Both the position numbers and the translations under genes were made by a program. 64,000 nt of DNA from Haliotis asinina. Its lineage: Eukaryota > Mollusca > Gastropoda > Lepetellida > Haliotidae. Of this stretch, positions 48,101 to 57,500 are shown piece after piece. Location: NCBI RefSeq assembly GCF_037392515.1, contig NC_090280.1, forward strand, positions 61,455,504 to 61,519,503, read 5' to 3'. The notes under the pieces were generated by a model, which was not told the origin of the DNA, made no database searches, and worked only from the letters and a program-made list of their open reading frames with translations. The stretch's first letter is position 1. The number at the start of each line of letters is the position of its first letter.

Positions 48101-48778
48101 TCTCGTAACTTTTCTCGTAGCATTGGTACCTCCTATACTGAAACATAGGAAGCAGGAATGCTACGAGGAAAGTTACGAGATCTTAGGCTTACGAGAGTTT
48201 TGTGAAACGGGCCCCTGGTCTCTAAGATACTGGAAGTCGCATTACAGATTTCAACCCTTTAGATTTCGTGCCAGGGCTTAACATGCTGAACGATGCTAGT
48301 GATATCGACCATCAGGTTATCTGGTCCAGACTTGATGATTTACACATAACAGGAGTGAGTGAGTTCCGTTTTACGCCGCTCCAGGCAACATTCTAGTAAC
48401 ATCACGACGGGGACACCAAAATAGTCTTCATACATTACATCCATGTGGGGTATCGAACCCGGGTTTTCGGCGTGACGACAGAACGCTTTGACCACTTGGC
48501 TACCCCACCACCTAACACAGCTGGAATATTGCTAACTGTGGTACAACATAGGAACACAGTCGTTATTCCAAATGAAACTGAAACGACATGGAATGATCCA
48601 AATGCAGTTAAAAGCGTAATGCGTTAAACTAAACCCACTCACTCTCTACTGAGTCTACATGTGTATGGATTGTGTCGACACATACCTTATCCTTGTTGTC
48701 CCGTCTCCTGCCCTTGTACACAACTCCATACGACCCCCCGCCGATCCTCTTCAGGAGCTCGTATTTGTCGTCAGACAT
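37297..48778 (-). CDS. Fused/STK36-like short serine/threonine kinase B with long acidic tail (460 aa)
   Basis: Minus-strand coding exons 48778-48686, 47178-47041, 46870-46787, 44084-43908, 43663-43587, 41165-40945, 39608-39526 and 37806-37297. All have AG/GT borders, and phases match kinases A and C. The ATG at 48778 lies 8 bases after an acceptor. The kinase domain spans residues 6-285: GGGSYGVVY (13-21), Lys36 (CALKY), alpha-C Glu53, HRDLKPQN (127-134), DFGFAR (147-152) and APE (171-173), all present, so activity is likely. Exon 3 is two codons longer than in A and C. Exon 7 has the conserved [15 protein letters not shown]. The last exon is unusually long (169 aa). It is basic at first, then has three degenerate 13-14-residue repeats ([30 protein letters not shown]), and ends in a very Asp/Glu-rich stretch. 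STK36-type kinase; pathway role unknown. Its introns hold two minisatellites. Confidence 0.93.
37870..38290 (-). mobile_element. Penelope-like element, 3' terminal fragment
   Basis: On the minus strand the frame ending [18 protein letters not shown] resembles the post-nuclease tail of Penelope-like elements. It is followed by a hammerhead-like end (TTTGATAACG ... ACATCGAAACG, about 37920-37883). A 30-base tandem duplication (TATGTTTTGACAA words) lies at 37958-38019. The copy is 5'-truncated and dead. Confidence 0.65.
38291..39036 (-). other. Kinase B last intron, unannotated part
   Basis: Contains a (GT)n run at 38500-38525. No exon recognised. Confidence 0.5.
39037..39417 (+). other. 126-codon open frame with hydrophobic N-terminus, antisense to kinase B intron
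   Basis: An ATG-started frame with a hydrophobic segment near residues 10-26 ([17 protein letters not shown]) that could be a signal peptide. It has five to six later cysteines and potential N-glycosylation sites. No family, promoter or splice evidence. It lies on the strand opposite kinase B, inside its last intron. May be a chance frame. Confidence 0.2.
39612..39664. repeat. ACAAT/ACACAATAT short tandem repeat
   Basis: AATACAATACACACAATAT units lie directly upstream (in transcript sense) of kinase B exon 7, occupying the place of the polypyrimidine tract. Confidence 0.8.
40031..40160. repeat. 65-bp tandem duplication
   Basis: CGCCTTCAATCACTAA ... CCTGATCAAAAC occurs twice (40031 and 40096) with about five differences, in kinase B intron 6. 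Confidence 0.88.
40161..40536 (-). other. Kinase B intron 6, unannotated part
   Basis: No exon or repeat recognised. Confidence 0.45.
40537..40717 (+). repeat. SINE family 2
   Basis: GGGTAGCCTAGCGGTTAAAG, CTCATCACGCCGGAGACCC, GTTCGATTCCC and a CACTCACTCACTCACTC tail. Confidence 0.88.
41450..42935. repeat. 62-bp minisatellite, about 24 units
   Basis: The unit starts CCGAACGATCGTAGCGCTGT and ends TTACCGACATCATAA. Copies are over 95% alike; two sites vary (GAACG/GAAAG and CATCAT/CATCTT) and shuffle along the array. Each unit contains small palindromes (ACGATCGT, AGCGCT, AAACGTTT). The left edge (TCCTCGTTCCGAACGATCG) resembles the arms of local hairpin MITEs. It lies in kinase B intron 5, 285 bases before exon 6 in transcript order. 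Confidence 0.96.
42936..43586 (-). other. Kinase B intron 5, unannotated part
   Basis: T-rich runs near 43210-43260 and 43385. The short frame 43075-43299 (plus) has no family likeness. Confidence 0.45.
44225..44375 (-). repeat. SINE family 2, diverged
   Basis: ACGCAGAAATATTCAAGC, GAGGAATCGAACCCAGATGT and ATTAACCGCTTAGCTACCCC. Confidence 0.72.
44446..45105 (+). repeat. 0.65-kb dispersed repeat, copy 2
   Basis: Same order as copy 1 (27354-28005): CAGTTTGTGCACACCAGGAA, TGGCCATTTTGAATTCCACT, AAAGCATGAGAACGGATTGT and GGTATATTATTATTTGGGAT, then a GA-rich end that here has expanded strongly. It lies in kinase B intron 3. Confidence 0.88.
45095..45628. repeat. GA-rich satellite, GAGAGAGTGATC units
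   Basis: About 530 bases of (GA)n broken by GTGATC words, spaced 10-26 bases apart. Translations such as ([11 protein letters not shown])n on the minus strand are products of this composition, not a gene. It continues from the GA end of the dispersed repeat. Confidence 0.95.
45629..46239 (-). other. Kinase B intron 3, unannotated part
   Basis: No exon or repeat recognised between the two tandem arrays. Confidence 0.45.
46240..46765. repeat. 39-bp minisatellite, about 13 units, next to kinase B exon 3
   Basis: Unit CTTATCTGCAACTTTGTTGT then TTCATTGTATTCCTGAGGT. Units differ mainly at CATT versus CAGA. Because 39 is a multiple of three, frames stay open on both strands (plus [13 protein letters not shown], minus [13 protein letters not shown]). 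In transcript order it begins about 20 bases after the donor of exon 3 (46786-46785). Confidence 0.95.
47179..48062 (-). other. Kinase B intron 1, unannotated part
   Basis: Only a short SINE-like fragment near 47930-47970 (AGATACTCAAGTCTGGACC). No exon recognised. Confidence 0.45.
48063..48219. mobile_element. Nearly perfect 157-bp hairpin MITE
   Basis: CCAGGGGCCCGTTTCACAAA at the left is mirrored exactly at the right end. The first 62 bases pair with the last 62 with two mismatches, and pairing continues to a loop of about 8 bases (ACTGAAAC). The near identity of the arms suggests a young insertion. It lies in kinase B intron 1. Confidence 0.93.
48354..48520 (-). repeat. SINE family 2
   Basis: GAGTGAGTTCCGTTTTACGC, GTATCGAACCCGGGTTTTCG and CTTTGACCACTTGGCTACCC, with a small family-1 fragment just before (TCTGGTCCAGACTTGATGAT). 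Confidence 0.85.
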
Positions 48779-49724
48779 CGCCAAACCTGAAACAGGGACA
48801 AGATGGTCACCACACCCCTAGGTCGTCATGACAACTTCAGGTAAAACTCTGGAATTTACAAGCACATTTACATCAAACACATATACCTCCACCGAATCTG
48901 ACATATGAATATCTGTTGACTGAACACACCGCGTCAGTGTACTAAACACGTATAACCTGCCTAGCTCAGTCTGTTCACAGGCTGTATATACATGTACGCT
49001 CTGATAATTACGTCCTTCACCTTGAATGTCAGAGGTCAAATGATATTCATGGCTGATTCAATTATTCTGTGACATATAAGTGCAACACATACTAGGTCTC
49101 ACTAACAAATGCGGATACGACAAGTTTGGTCCAGAAATGTCAACGTGACACATCGGCGTTATAAAGGAACTACAACCGTTCGTCGCGAATGACCTAGCCT
49201 CGCATTATCTCTCGACTTCCGACAACAGTGACCGACATATTAGCGTGGAGCAAAACACGTGAGTCCCTGCCTTCACTATCTTATCAAATATTATCTTCTT
49301 CTCCCTCGAGACAAACCAGCTTCAACTGTGATGTTAATAATTCTTGTGACATCATACACTATCTATCATGTCATCACGCGTACGGGTAGTTGTTAACTTC
49401 ATTAACGAAGCTAAACTACGAACTTGTTCACCAAATTGTCAGTTACTATTTTTACCTCCTCGTTATCAGTTATTAATATATCAGTTGATATTACATTATT
49501 ACGACATCATCATAACTAAGATTAACCAGAACAGTATCGTTTATGACACAGCAATCACTGTCAACGCTCATAGTTTTTACGACATGTTTCACAAACAATG
49601 ATATATACCATGGTTGACAACACTTCTGGTTAAGGCTCCTGACAAGGTTATATAGGCAGCGGTTATTTAATCGACCCAGCACAGATATGAACATACAGTA
49701 AACCGAGCTTACACCTTCTCTTAC

Positions 49725-50010
49725 CTAGATGTTGCGAAGCTCTATCTCAACTCAGGTACCGCATGGGTTTTGCCATTAACTACCTGTACAGGTAAATCTG
49801 TGTGACCGAGCAGTTTGGCCGTGCTCGGGTGAGTCACGGCCGCGCCCGGGTTTGTTTACTGGGTTACGTGAGCTTTTCAAGTTCCCAGGGAATTCCTCTT
49901 ACTATTGCGCGCGTCGTTTTCGTAGGGGCTGACAAGAGGTATTTGTGAAGGTTGTTTTCCGTGGTTCGGATCGATTCGTTCGGGTGCGATTCGTTAAAGT
50001 GTCGTGCCGC
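49725..50010. promoter_or_regulatory. Candidate promoter interval between kinases B and C
   Basis: On the minus strand, ACATCTAG|GTAAGAG (49725) is a good donor for a non-coding first exon of kinase B. On the plus strand, GCTCGG|GTGAGTCAC (near 49831) is donor-like. Between and beyond them the DNA is richer in CpG (CACGGCCGCGCCCGGG, GCGCGCGTCG) than the rest of the window. No core promoter element could be assigned with certainty, and kinase C would have a long first intron. Confidence 0.3.
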
Positions 50011-50204
50011 GTGTTAATTTTCATAATATTTTACAAGGTGAATTTTGCATGGATGTATGTATTTGGTTATTGCGAAATACTAGTAACTGTTTGAATTATA
50101 TGGATGTAATTACCATACCGAAATCAGGTATCTGATCTTAACAGGAAACACGCCCATTACGTCATGCACAACATGGATGCTACGTATTTCAGGTCTTAAA
50201 GAAC

Positions 50205-50645
50205 AACAAATGAGTGAGCGAGTAAGTTTTGTTTTACGTGGGTACAATGTTTGAAGCCAATTTCCTATGTTCCTCGCTGTGATATTGCTGGAACACTGCT
50301 AAAAGCGGCGTTAAGCTAAACTCACTCACTCACCTACTCCCCCGGCCTTCCCTTCAAAACCGTCAAGAGACCAGTTTAAGCACAGGCAGACAGACACCCC
50401 CACTCAAATATAAACACCCACACTCCGACACACACCGCACACGCTTGCGCGTACGCACATTAGCTCAAAGAGAATATGAGTACCACCCAGTACGGGATCG
50501 GGTGGTCCGACATGTCCGGCCCGACATGGTTGACACATGACATCATATCCCACTTGTGTAGGTCGATGCTAATGTTGTTGATCACTGGTTTGTCCGGCCC
50601 AGACTTTATTAATTACACACCGCCATATACAGTGGAAGCTGTCTA
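50205..50645 (+). repeat. SINE pieces: family 2 (50205-50340) and family 1 (50490-50645)
   Basis: Family 2: GTGGGTACAATGTTTGAAGC, GATATTGCTGGAACACTGC and CTCACTCACTC. Family 1: GGGATCGGGTGGTCCGACAT, GTTGACACATGACATC and ATCACTGGTTTGTCCGG. Both are partial. Confidence 0.75.
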
Positions 50646-52119
50646 AACTGGCACCCATTGTCCGGGACTGATTAAATGATCTGGTTTAACAATGTGCCGG
50701 ATTGTAGAGCTGATGATAAATTACAAGCCACATATGGGACTGAGATTTTATGCCCGTGCTGACAACTTGCCGGATTGCTCAGATGCCAGTTCTGACTGCT
50801 TCTACTATAACTGGAATATTGCTGAGTGCGATATTAAACAACAGCAAACAAATATACACACAGCGGCACACATACACGGAAATGACCTAACCGATTTAAA
50901 GCTGGATACAGATATTACTATGCTGTATATTCACCCAGCTGTTGTTTCCTGTTATCAAGGACATTTAACATGCAATGTACTGTCAGTACATCTGGTTGCA
51001 GTAGCTGTTACACACCATAGTTCATTAGGGAGACAACGTTCCAAGGTGTGAGGCAAAGGTTGTACCTTCTAGCCCCTGTGCAGTCAATAAATGGCCGTGG
51101 TTGTTACTTATAGATCAATTCCTCAGTGTTCTGATGACCTGGTCGTGACCTCTCCCTGCTATTTTCGTTATGCTTAACTGGACAGAGCAGATTAAAGAAT
51201 GCCGATAGGATACTCGTAGGTATATTTACATCGTATAAGAATGTATATTTAGATATTATAAATAGTGAGAGAAAATACAGTGAATATTTTCCTCGCCTGT
51301 ATCCGGAATCCCGTGTAATGAGGATAATCTTTGCTTCACAACACATCACTTGGTTTTATTTTGAAATCGCCAATTTTGATTTATTTCTGTCTTTAGAGTG
51401 TTTTTGTTTGGACCACTTTGAGGTTAAGTGTAAGCATGCATTATGTACATTGTTACATAATTACATTTTACAGATATGAAATCTCTCATATTTTAACATT
51501 TTTTATTCCCATCCTGTCATGAACAAATCAGTTTCCGAATAAAAAATATTTAATTTCCTATAATTCTGAATCTTAGTTCGGAATAACCTCTGAATTTGGC
51601 ACACATATTTACTTATTTACCTGTATATAAAAAGAAACGATGATTTTGTTATATTATGTAAATATATAATTTAATTTAATTTTATTTTTGTTATAAATAT
51701 CATTTTTATCCTCTTCTAACGATTTCCAAGAAACCTGAAAGAAATAATTAGGAAACCGTTAATGATGGTTGTTTGCACATGCGGCTTCATTGTCGCTACG
51801 TTTATAGGCACACACAGCAGAAATGCGATGAATCACAATTTGACTCGTATGTGTATGTACGTTTCCCCACACAGTCACTCTTTTATGTACGAGTCAGCGG
51901 TAAGAATAGGCCCCAAAGTCCCTGCCCAACACTGACTCTATATTTCATGAATACCTTAAACAGAGTGGTTCTAAAGCGACCAGGTACAGTGTTATACATA
52001 CAAAACGACCAAACACATTATTTCCCATTTAAAGGAGGACTCTATTGAAACGGTAAGTCGGAAGCATGGTGTCACCGCCTGCTCCAAGGGCACTGTTTTA
52101 CGTCGCGAAATGTATATAA
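50646..52119. other. 1.5-kb spacer without recognised gene
   Basis: Very AT-rich around 51440-51720. The 119-codon frame at 50692-51051 (plus) includes a SINE-tail piece (ATAACTGGAATATTGCTGAG, about 50808-50827) and is not supported as a gene. Confidence 0.45.
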
Positions 52120-52480
52120 GTGAGTGAGTTTAGTTTTACGCCGCTCAGTTTAGTTGTTACGCTGAAGACCTGGGCCAAGATTTTCGAAGCTCTCTTGGTA
52201 CGAAGACTGACGTAAGTGCCATACATTAACATTAACTTACGACTATCTTTGCGTTAAGAGAGCTTCGAAAATCTAGGCCCATGTCGTTATTACGCTGTTT
52301 TGGGCAACAGGGGTACCGCCACTGCCTTCATCTATTATCTGTTTTGACAGTAAACCAGAAATATCAAGGCGGGGCAATATATATGGGGTTCATACGTTGT
52401 ATCCATGTAGGAAATCGAACCCGAATCTTCAACGTGAAGAGCGAACGCTTTAACCACTAGGCTAAACTACCACCCCAATA
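52120..52480 (-). repeat. Family-2 SINE pieces split by a hairpin MITE
   Basis: GTGAGTGAGTTTAGTTTTAC at 52122 begins a SINE. A GCTGAAGACCTGGG piece follows at about 52161, and the hairpin at 52171-52281 interrupts it. A further minus copy runs 52340-52480 (GTAGGAAATCGAACCCG, TTTAACCACTAGGCTAAAC). Confidence 0.7.
52171..52281. mobile_element. Hairpin MITE, TGGGCCAAGATTTTCGAAGC ends
   Basis: GATTTTCGAAGCTCTCTT at the left pairs with AAGAGAGCTTCGAAAATC at the right. TGGGCC(A)AG/CTAGGCCCA form the outer ends. 111 bases. Confidence 0.88.
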
Positions 52481-52486
52481 TATATA

Positions 52487-52642
52487 TGTACACGTGGAAA
52501 CGAATAGCATATGAAAGTACAAGTATTCATTCATTCCGTTCCAAGTTTCGTCACAAGGTATGATTGTAATGTGAGTGAAATTCCGGAAATTCATATAAAG
52601 GAACACCTCGTGTTCCCTTATTTATTTCCATGAGTATATAAA
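52487..52642. mobile_element. MITE, CATGGAAACAAATA type, decayed
   Basis: Left TATATGTACACGTGGAAACG, right TTCCCTTATTTATTTCCATG with AGTATATA. Same family as 53457-53573, with worn ends. A TTTCGTCACAAGGTATGATT inner word is shared with that copy. Confidence 0.65.
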
Positions 52643-52728
52643 AGCAGTCTTCCAAATAACTTGGTCCCTTTTCACAGACTAAACACCGTATCATATTAAG
52701 AAGATGTCATGTATGTTTGTGAATAATA

Positions 52729-52830
52729 GTGAGTGAGTGAATATGGTTTTACGCCGCTTTTAGGAGTATTGTAGCAATATCACGGCGGGAGACACCAGAA
52801 ATCGACTTCATTATGACAAATAGGTGTGTT
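52729..52830 (-). repeat. SINE family 2, 3' half
   Basis: GTGAGTGAGTGAATATGGTT, TACGCCGCTTTTAGGAG and ATCACGGCGGGAGACACC. The head is missing. Confidence 0.75.
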
Positions 52831-53456
52831 GCAAATTCCCTCGCGCTGCCGTGCAACGGAAAGTACGTATGTGAAACACTTATAGGTCTCGCCTTACTCG
52901 ATCAGAGTCGCTAATACCTTTCAGGTGTTGATAATTCAGCTAATCTTTGTAATTACGCTACTTTAAGTCTGTGATCCGTTATGGATATGTGAAAAAGCCA
53001 TCCAGCTCACATGATCCGAAGCCTGCTATAGAGTTAGCTGAAGCCGGAAATACTAGTAGTCAGTGGCTGAATTCACTCCAGGCTCAATAGGTAAACAAAA
53101 CGATTGTACGGGCGTTGTAGATATTTATACTCCATACCTGCACGTTTTTCCATGCCATGTAATAGGTATAAATAGAATTCTCAATATTTTCTTATCGATT
53201 TAGATCAGATTGTTATTGCAAGTATACAGCATGTTGAAGGTTAATGTAGAAATAGGGTTGACTAAGACGAGTGGTTCGTATGTTGAGAGTGACGTGGAAC
53301 CAGTTTTACTTTACTTTTGCGCTTTAAAATTGAAAGTGATACATGTTGTTGTTATTATTATTTAGAAATTATATCAGAATAAAAGCTATACTGTATGCGT
53401 TCATTTTGTACACATTCCATTTCAACGCCCTTTTACAATTTCTTTCTTGCAGTCTA
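52831..53456. other. Spacer without recognised features
   Basis: No gene or repeat recognised. Confidence 0.45.
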
Positions 53457-53573
53457 TTATATATACTCATGGAAACAAATAAAGGAACGCATTTAAGTAC
53501 ACGCGCTCCTTTGTTATTTTCCAGGTTTCTTCACAAGGTATCGTGTGTTCCCTTATTTGTTTCCATGAGTATA
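53457..53573. mobile_element. MITE, ATATACTCATGGAAACAAAT ends
   Basis: ATATACTCATGGAAACAAAT at the left is mirrored by ATTTGTTTCCATGAGTATAT at the right, exactly over 20 bases. Inside are AAAGGAACGCATTTAAG and TCGTGTGTTCCC. TA-rich flanks suggest a Tc1/mariner-type TA target, as inference. Confidence 0.88.
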
Positions 53574-53659
53574 TTAATATATCAAATATATTCTGTAATG
53601 TATTAAATCATGTTAATATACAGTAGACCTATGCTTTATTCTTTAATGACACGAGTAAG

Positions 53660-53820
53660 TATGAGTGAATGTGGGTCTATCCCGCTTTAAACATTAATCC
53701 AACAATATCACGGCGGTTCACCAGAAACTGGTTCACACAACGTGCCCATGTGTGGGATCAAACGCGGGTCTTCGGTGTAAAAAAGGTTTCAGCTGTATGG
53801 CTATCCCTTCACCCCTTGTA
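53660..53820 (-). repeat. SINE family 2, diverged
   Basis: ATCCAACAATATCACGGCGG, GTGGGATCAAACGCGGGTC and ATGGCTATCCC. Confidence 0.68.
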
Positions 53821-54251
53821 TGAAACTGACAGTCACCTTGGTTAGACTCGGCTGTTTAGATTATTTGTAGGTCGTCGCTTCATAGTATAACTGTGCCTGG
53901 TGGCGTTGTCAACAAAAGAGAAAGTATATAAAATGTTTTCACCCTAAACATAGTCATCCATATGAGAAACAATGACATGCTGAAATCAAAGAAGCTGATA
54001 TTTTAGACATTTTGCGAGGGTGAGGATCTTTAGTGGCGTTTGTGATGGCGTTAAACACTTAAGCGAAAAGTACGGGTATGGTACAGACACATACTGAATA
54101 CATACTGAGAACATATTCTGTTCGAACCCACACTGGGTGTCAGTACAGAGAATTACATGGGAAACCCTTGTCCCCTGTTGCCCAATATGAGATAAGGCCC
54201 TAAAAAACTGGGTTGGACTTGTCTCCAGCAACCCATGCTTGTCGTAAGAAG

Positions 54252-54381
54252 CGTGAGTGAGTTTTGTTTTACTCCGCACTCAGCAATAATTCACCTATAT
54301 GGCCGCGGTCTGTAAATAATAGACTTGATTATTCATACACTGCCGCCATATATCTGGAATATTGCGGAGTGCGGCGTAAAG
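54252..54381. repeat. Foldback of two family-1 SINE ends
   Basis: Minus tail GTGAGTGAGTTTTGTTTTAC ... GGCCGCGGTCTGTAAATAAT faces plus TTATTCATACACTGCCGCCA ... GGAGTGCGGCGTAAAGC. It ends about 110 bases before the kinase C exon 1 acceptor. A 27-base family-1 head (CAGCAACCCATGCTTGTCGT) precedes it. Confidence 0.78.
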
Positions 54382-54508
54382 CACCAAAGGAGCAAACAAA
54401 ACAAAATGATATCATAGACGCGCGTAGATATATCGAAATGTGAAAAATAAAGGAGGGATGTTTTGTTTCTCTCATTGGATTATGTCTCCCCAGGACGACT
54501 CAGCCAAG

Positions 54509-57500
54509 ATGCAGGATGACCGGTACGAGACACTGGAGCAGATTGGCAGTGGCGCCTATGGTGATGTGTACAAGGGCAGAAAGAAAGGCGGATCAGGGGA
54601 GGTAATAACTAGTAAAAGGTGTAGTGGAGTCGACTTAATGAGTATGGTTTAACACCATTTTTTGCAATGTTCCAGCAATATCACGGCGGTTAAGACCACA
54701 ACTGTGCTTCGCACATTGTATACCCATGTGGGGAATCGAAAACGGGTTTTCATTGTGACGAATCAATCGTTTGACCACTAGGCTAACTCAGCCCCTATAC
54801 TAGCCAAGTGAGATATCAATACTGATGTACTTCATGGATACCAACTTCTTTATATCGTGAATGCAACGTTTCGATACAGATTCTTGTACCGTTGCCAAGC
54901 TGTACCGCTATCCCTGTTTGAGAACGTTTGTCTATATTACGCGAGTCAAAGAAGTTAACTGGAAAACCGTCCGCAGTTTAATATTGAATACTGTAAGGGA
55001 CATTCTCGCGATCTCGACCTTTGGAAACATGCTAAAAATGCCAAAAGCGCGAGAATGCGAGGTCGCGAAAATGTCCCTTACAGTATTCCATAGTTGCTTC
55101 ACAGACACAATATACTTTCTTCCCACAGTCCAGTCATTCCACTAACGGCGATCGCCAGGCAGGGTCACTTTAAGTGACATTATTACCTGTTTCTGTATCG
55201 AACGATATCGATCCACCTACTTCCTGGCCACGCGCTTTATACACAAAGGCGGATTGTAAACAAGAAACAGTTTTGTTTGCTTACTTCATGTTTGATGCAC
55301 CTCTCAGCAATATTCCAGCTACATGAACACAGTCTGTAAATAATCGAGTCTGGACCAGGCAATCCAGTGATTAACATCATGAACGTAGATCTCTGTGGGT
55401 CGAATAATGTGTCAACGATGTCAGTGAACCTAACCATCCGATCCCGTTAATCGCCTCTTACGACAAGCATAGGCCACTGAAGGTCAGTTCTATACCTGAT
55501 CGATCTTCACGGGCAAACTGTATGTGTTACAGATCTGCGCTCTCAAGTACATCTCCTCCTTCAGGACCAAGAAGGAGATGAATGATGTGAGGAATGAGAT
55601 CCTCATCATGAAGAAGGTGAACCACCCAAACATCATCAAGCTGCTCGACTCCTACGACATCCCTGGATATGTACGTATAGATATTTTGTCCACATATACT
55701 CGCCAGGTTTTCTCTAAATGAAATTTGTGATCTTCACAAATGGACAGTAATCTGAAATACATGTTTGCCAATACATGTCATTTGTCAACAAATCCACCCC
55801 ATGCTCTCCGCAAATGAACGCAATGTTGTCGATAAAAATTAGTTGTTCACATGCTGTCATGCTGTCCACAAGTACACATACAGGTATTCCGAAAAAAATA
55901 TATATATACATTAAATGACAACATGCAAGTATAATATACTTTCACAGCATACTGCTCTTTATGGTGGTAATTCTACGTGAGATATTTTATTGCCACTTTT
56001 AATGTTTTATCACTTATAACCATGAGGGTCACCTTGAGGAGCACCAGAGGTAATGCTCTATAGGATAAGTGAAGGGTAGTGGGGATGCACCCAAAGTATT
56101 ACACGTGTGTGGTCATGACAAAGCAGAGATCGAATTCGAACCAGCGACCATACGGTCCAATCTAGGGTGCTAGGTTTGTACATAGTAGCACCCTTCAGTC
56201 GTGTCAAGGTATTAGGATTCGAACCCAAAGCTTCTCCCGATCTTTGTCAGTAGCCCGCCTGTGCTTGTAGGTGGTAGACAAGGCTCTACTTTACATGGGG
56301 CTTTAATTACAAATCAAGCTGACTGGCTGAGCTGTAACCTTAATGCCGTTCAAAGGGGCGTTTTGACTGAATCATTCTCTGTAAATTTATTACATCAAGG
56401 CCAAATGTAGATGTAGGACCAAAACCAGCTATTGAGATGCATCCGACCTTATCAAAACCACTGCATGTCTTGACGAAGCTGTGCATCAGTCCTGTCACCC
56501 TCCACCACACAACTGGAGTTAAGAATTATGCATTTAGTCTGTAGACACGTGGACTGTGCGGATGAAGTAGTGTTGTAAACCCCGTTTGTTTTTAAATTGA
56601 TACTTGCTGTAGTCAGTTCCATATCAACAAGATATTTTGAAAGGTGTCATACGAACCTCTGGATGACACTTTTACTGCTGCTGATTGATCTAAACGATGG
56701 AGACTTTTATAGCATTTGGCCTAGGATTTCGTTGTAACCACAACACAGTCATCATGCTCGAGTTCCAGTATGCGAAATGGCCACTGACCCACTTGCCCAT
56801 GGCTAGTGAACATCCAACTGGTAAATCTCCACAGTCATTGGCCAGAGTGGTGAATTTTGGGGCTGGTGACTGGTAGGATCAATTTGTAAATACATCACTC
56901 GTTAAGTTACAGTGCACCTTTAAATCGTGCAAGATTACGGCCTGACAAAACATTTCATCTAACATAGTTTTGAAACTATTTCGCACACTCCTGTTCAACA
57001 CACCTATGCGTCCATCTCTTGATTACATGTCTGTTTGTTTTCAGCTTGTGGTGGTCACAGAGTGTGCTTCTAAAGAGTTATACAAAACGCTCATCGCAGT
57101 TGGGTGCTTTCCAGAAAACAGGGTACAGTATATTTGTGAAAATTACAATTTAATGTTTTCATAAAAATATTATCGGAAACTCAGTACATGGACTCAGTAC
57201 AATTCATAGAATTACCAGACATGTTAATAAAAAAAAACCTGTTTATAAAATTGATATGTAATTCCCAAACATTTCAGTCAGACAAATAGACTGGTAACTT
57301 TGCAATGTTACTAGACCAGACATGAATTCACGAACTCACGAACTCAAGACTTTGGGATAAACGTATGAAAAATGGTAAACGTAAAAATTAGCAATGTTTG
57401 GTGTCTGTTATCAGGAAATAACAAAAAGCTGGTGGAATGTCAGCATAGTATGTTTAACATACGAAAACTGAAACATTTATTATTCACACTGTTTAAATTC

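Noticed and set aside
50692-51051. 119-codon plus frame
   Set aside because: Contains a SINE-tail segment; chance frame.
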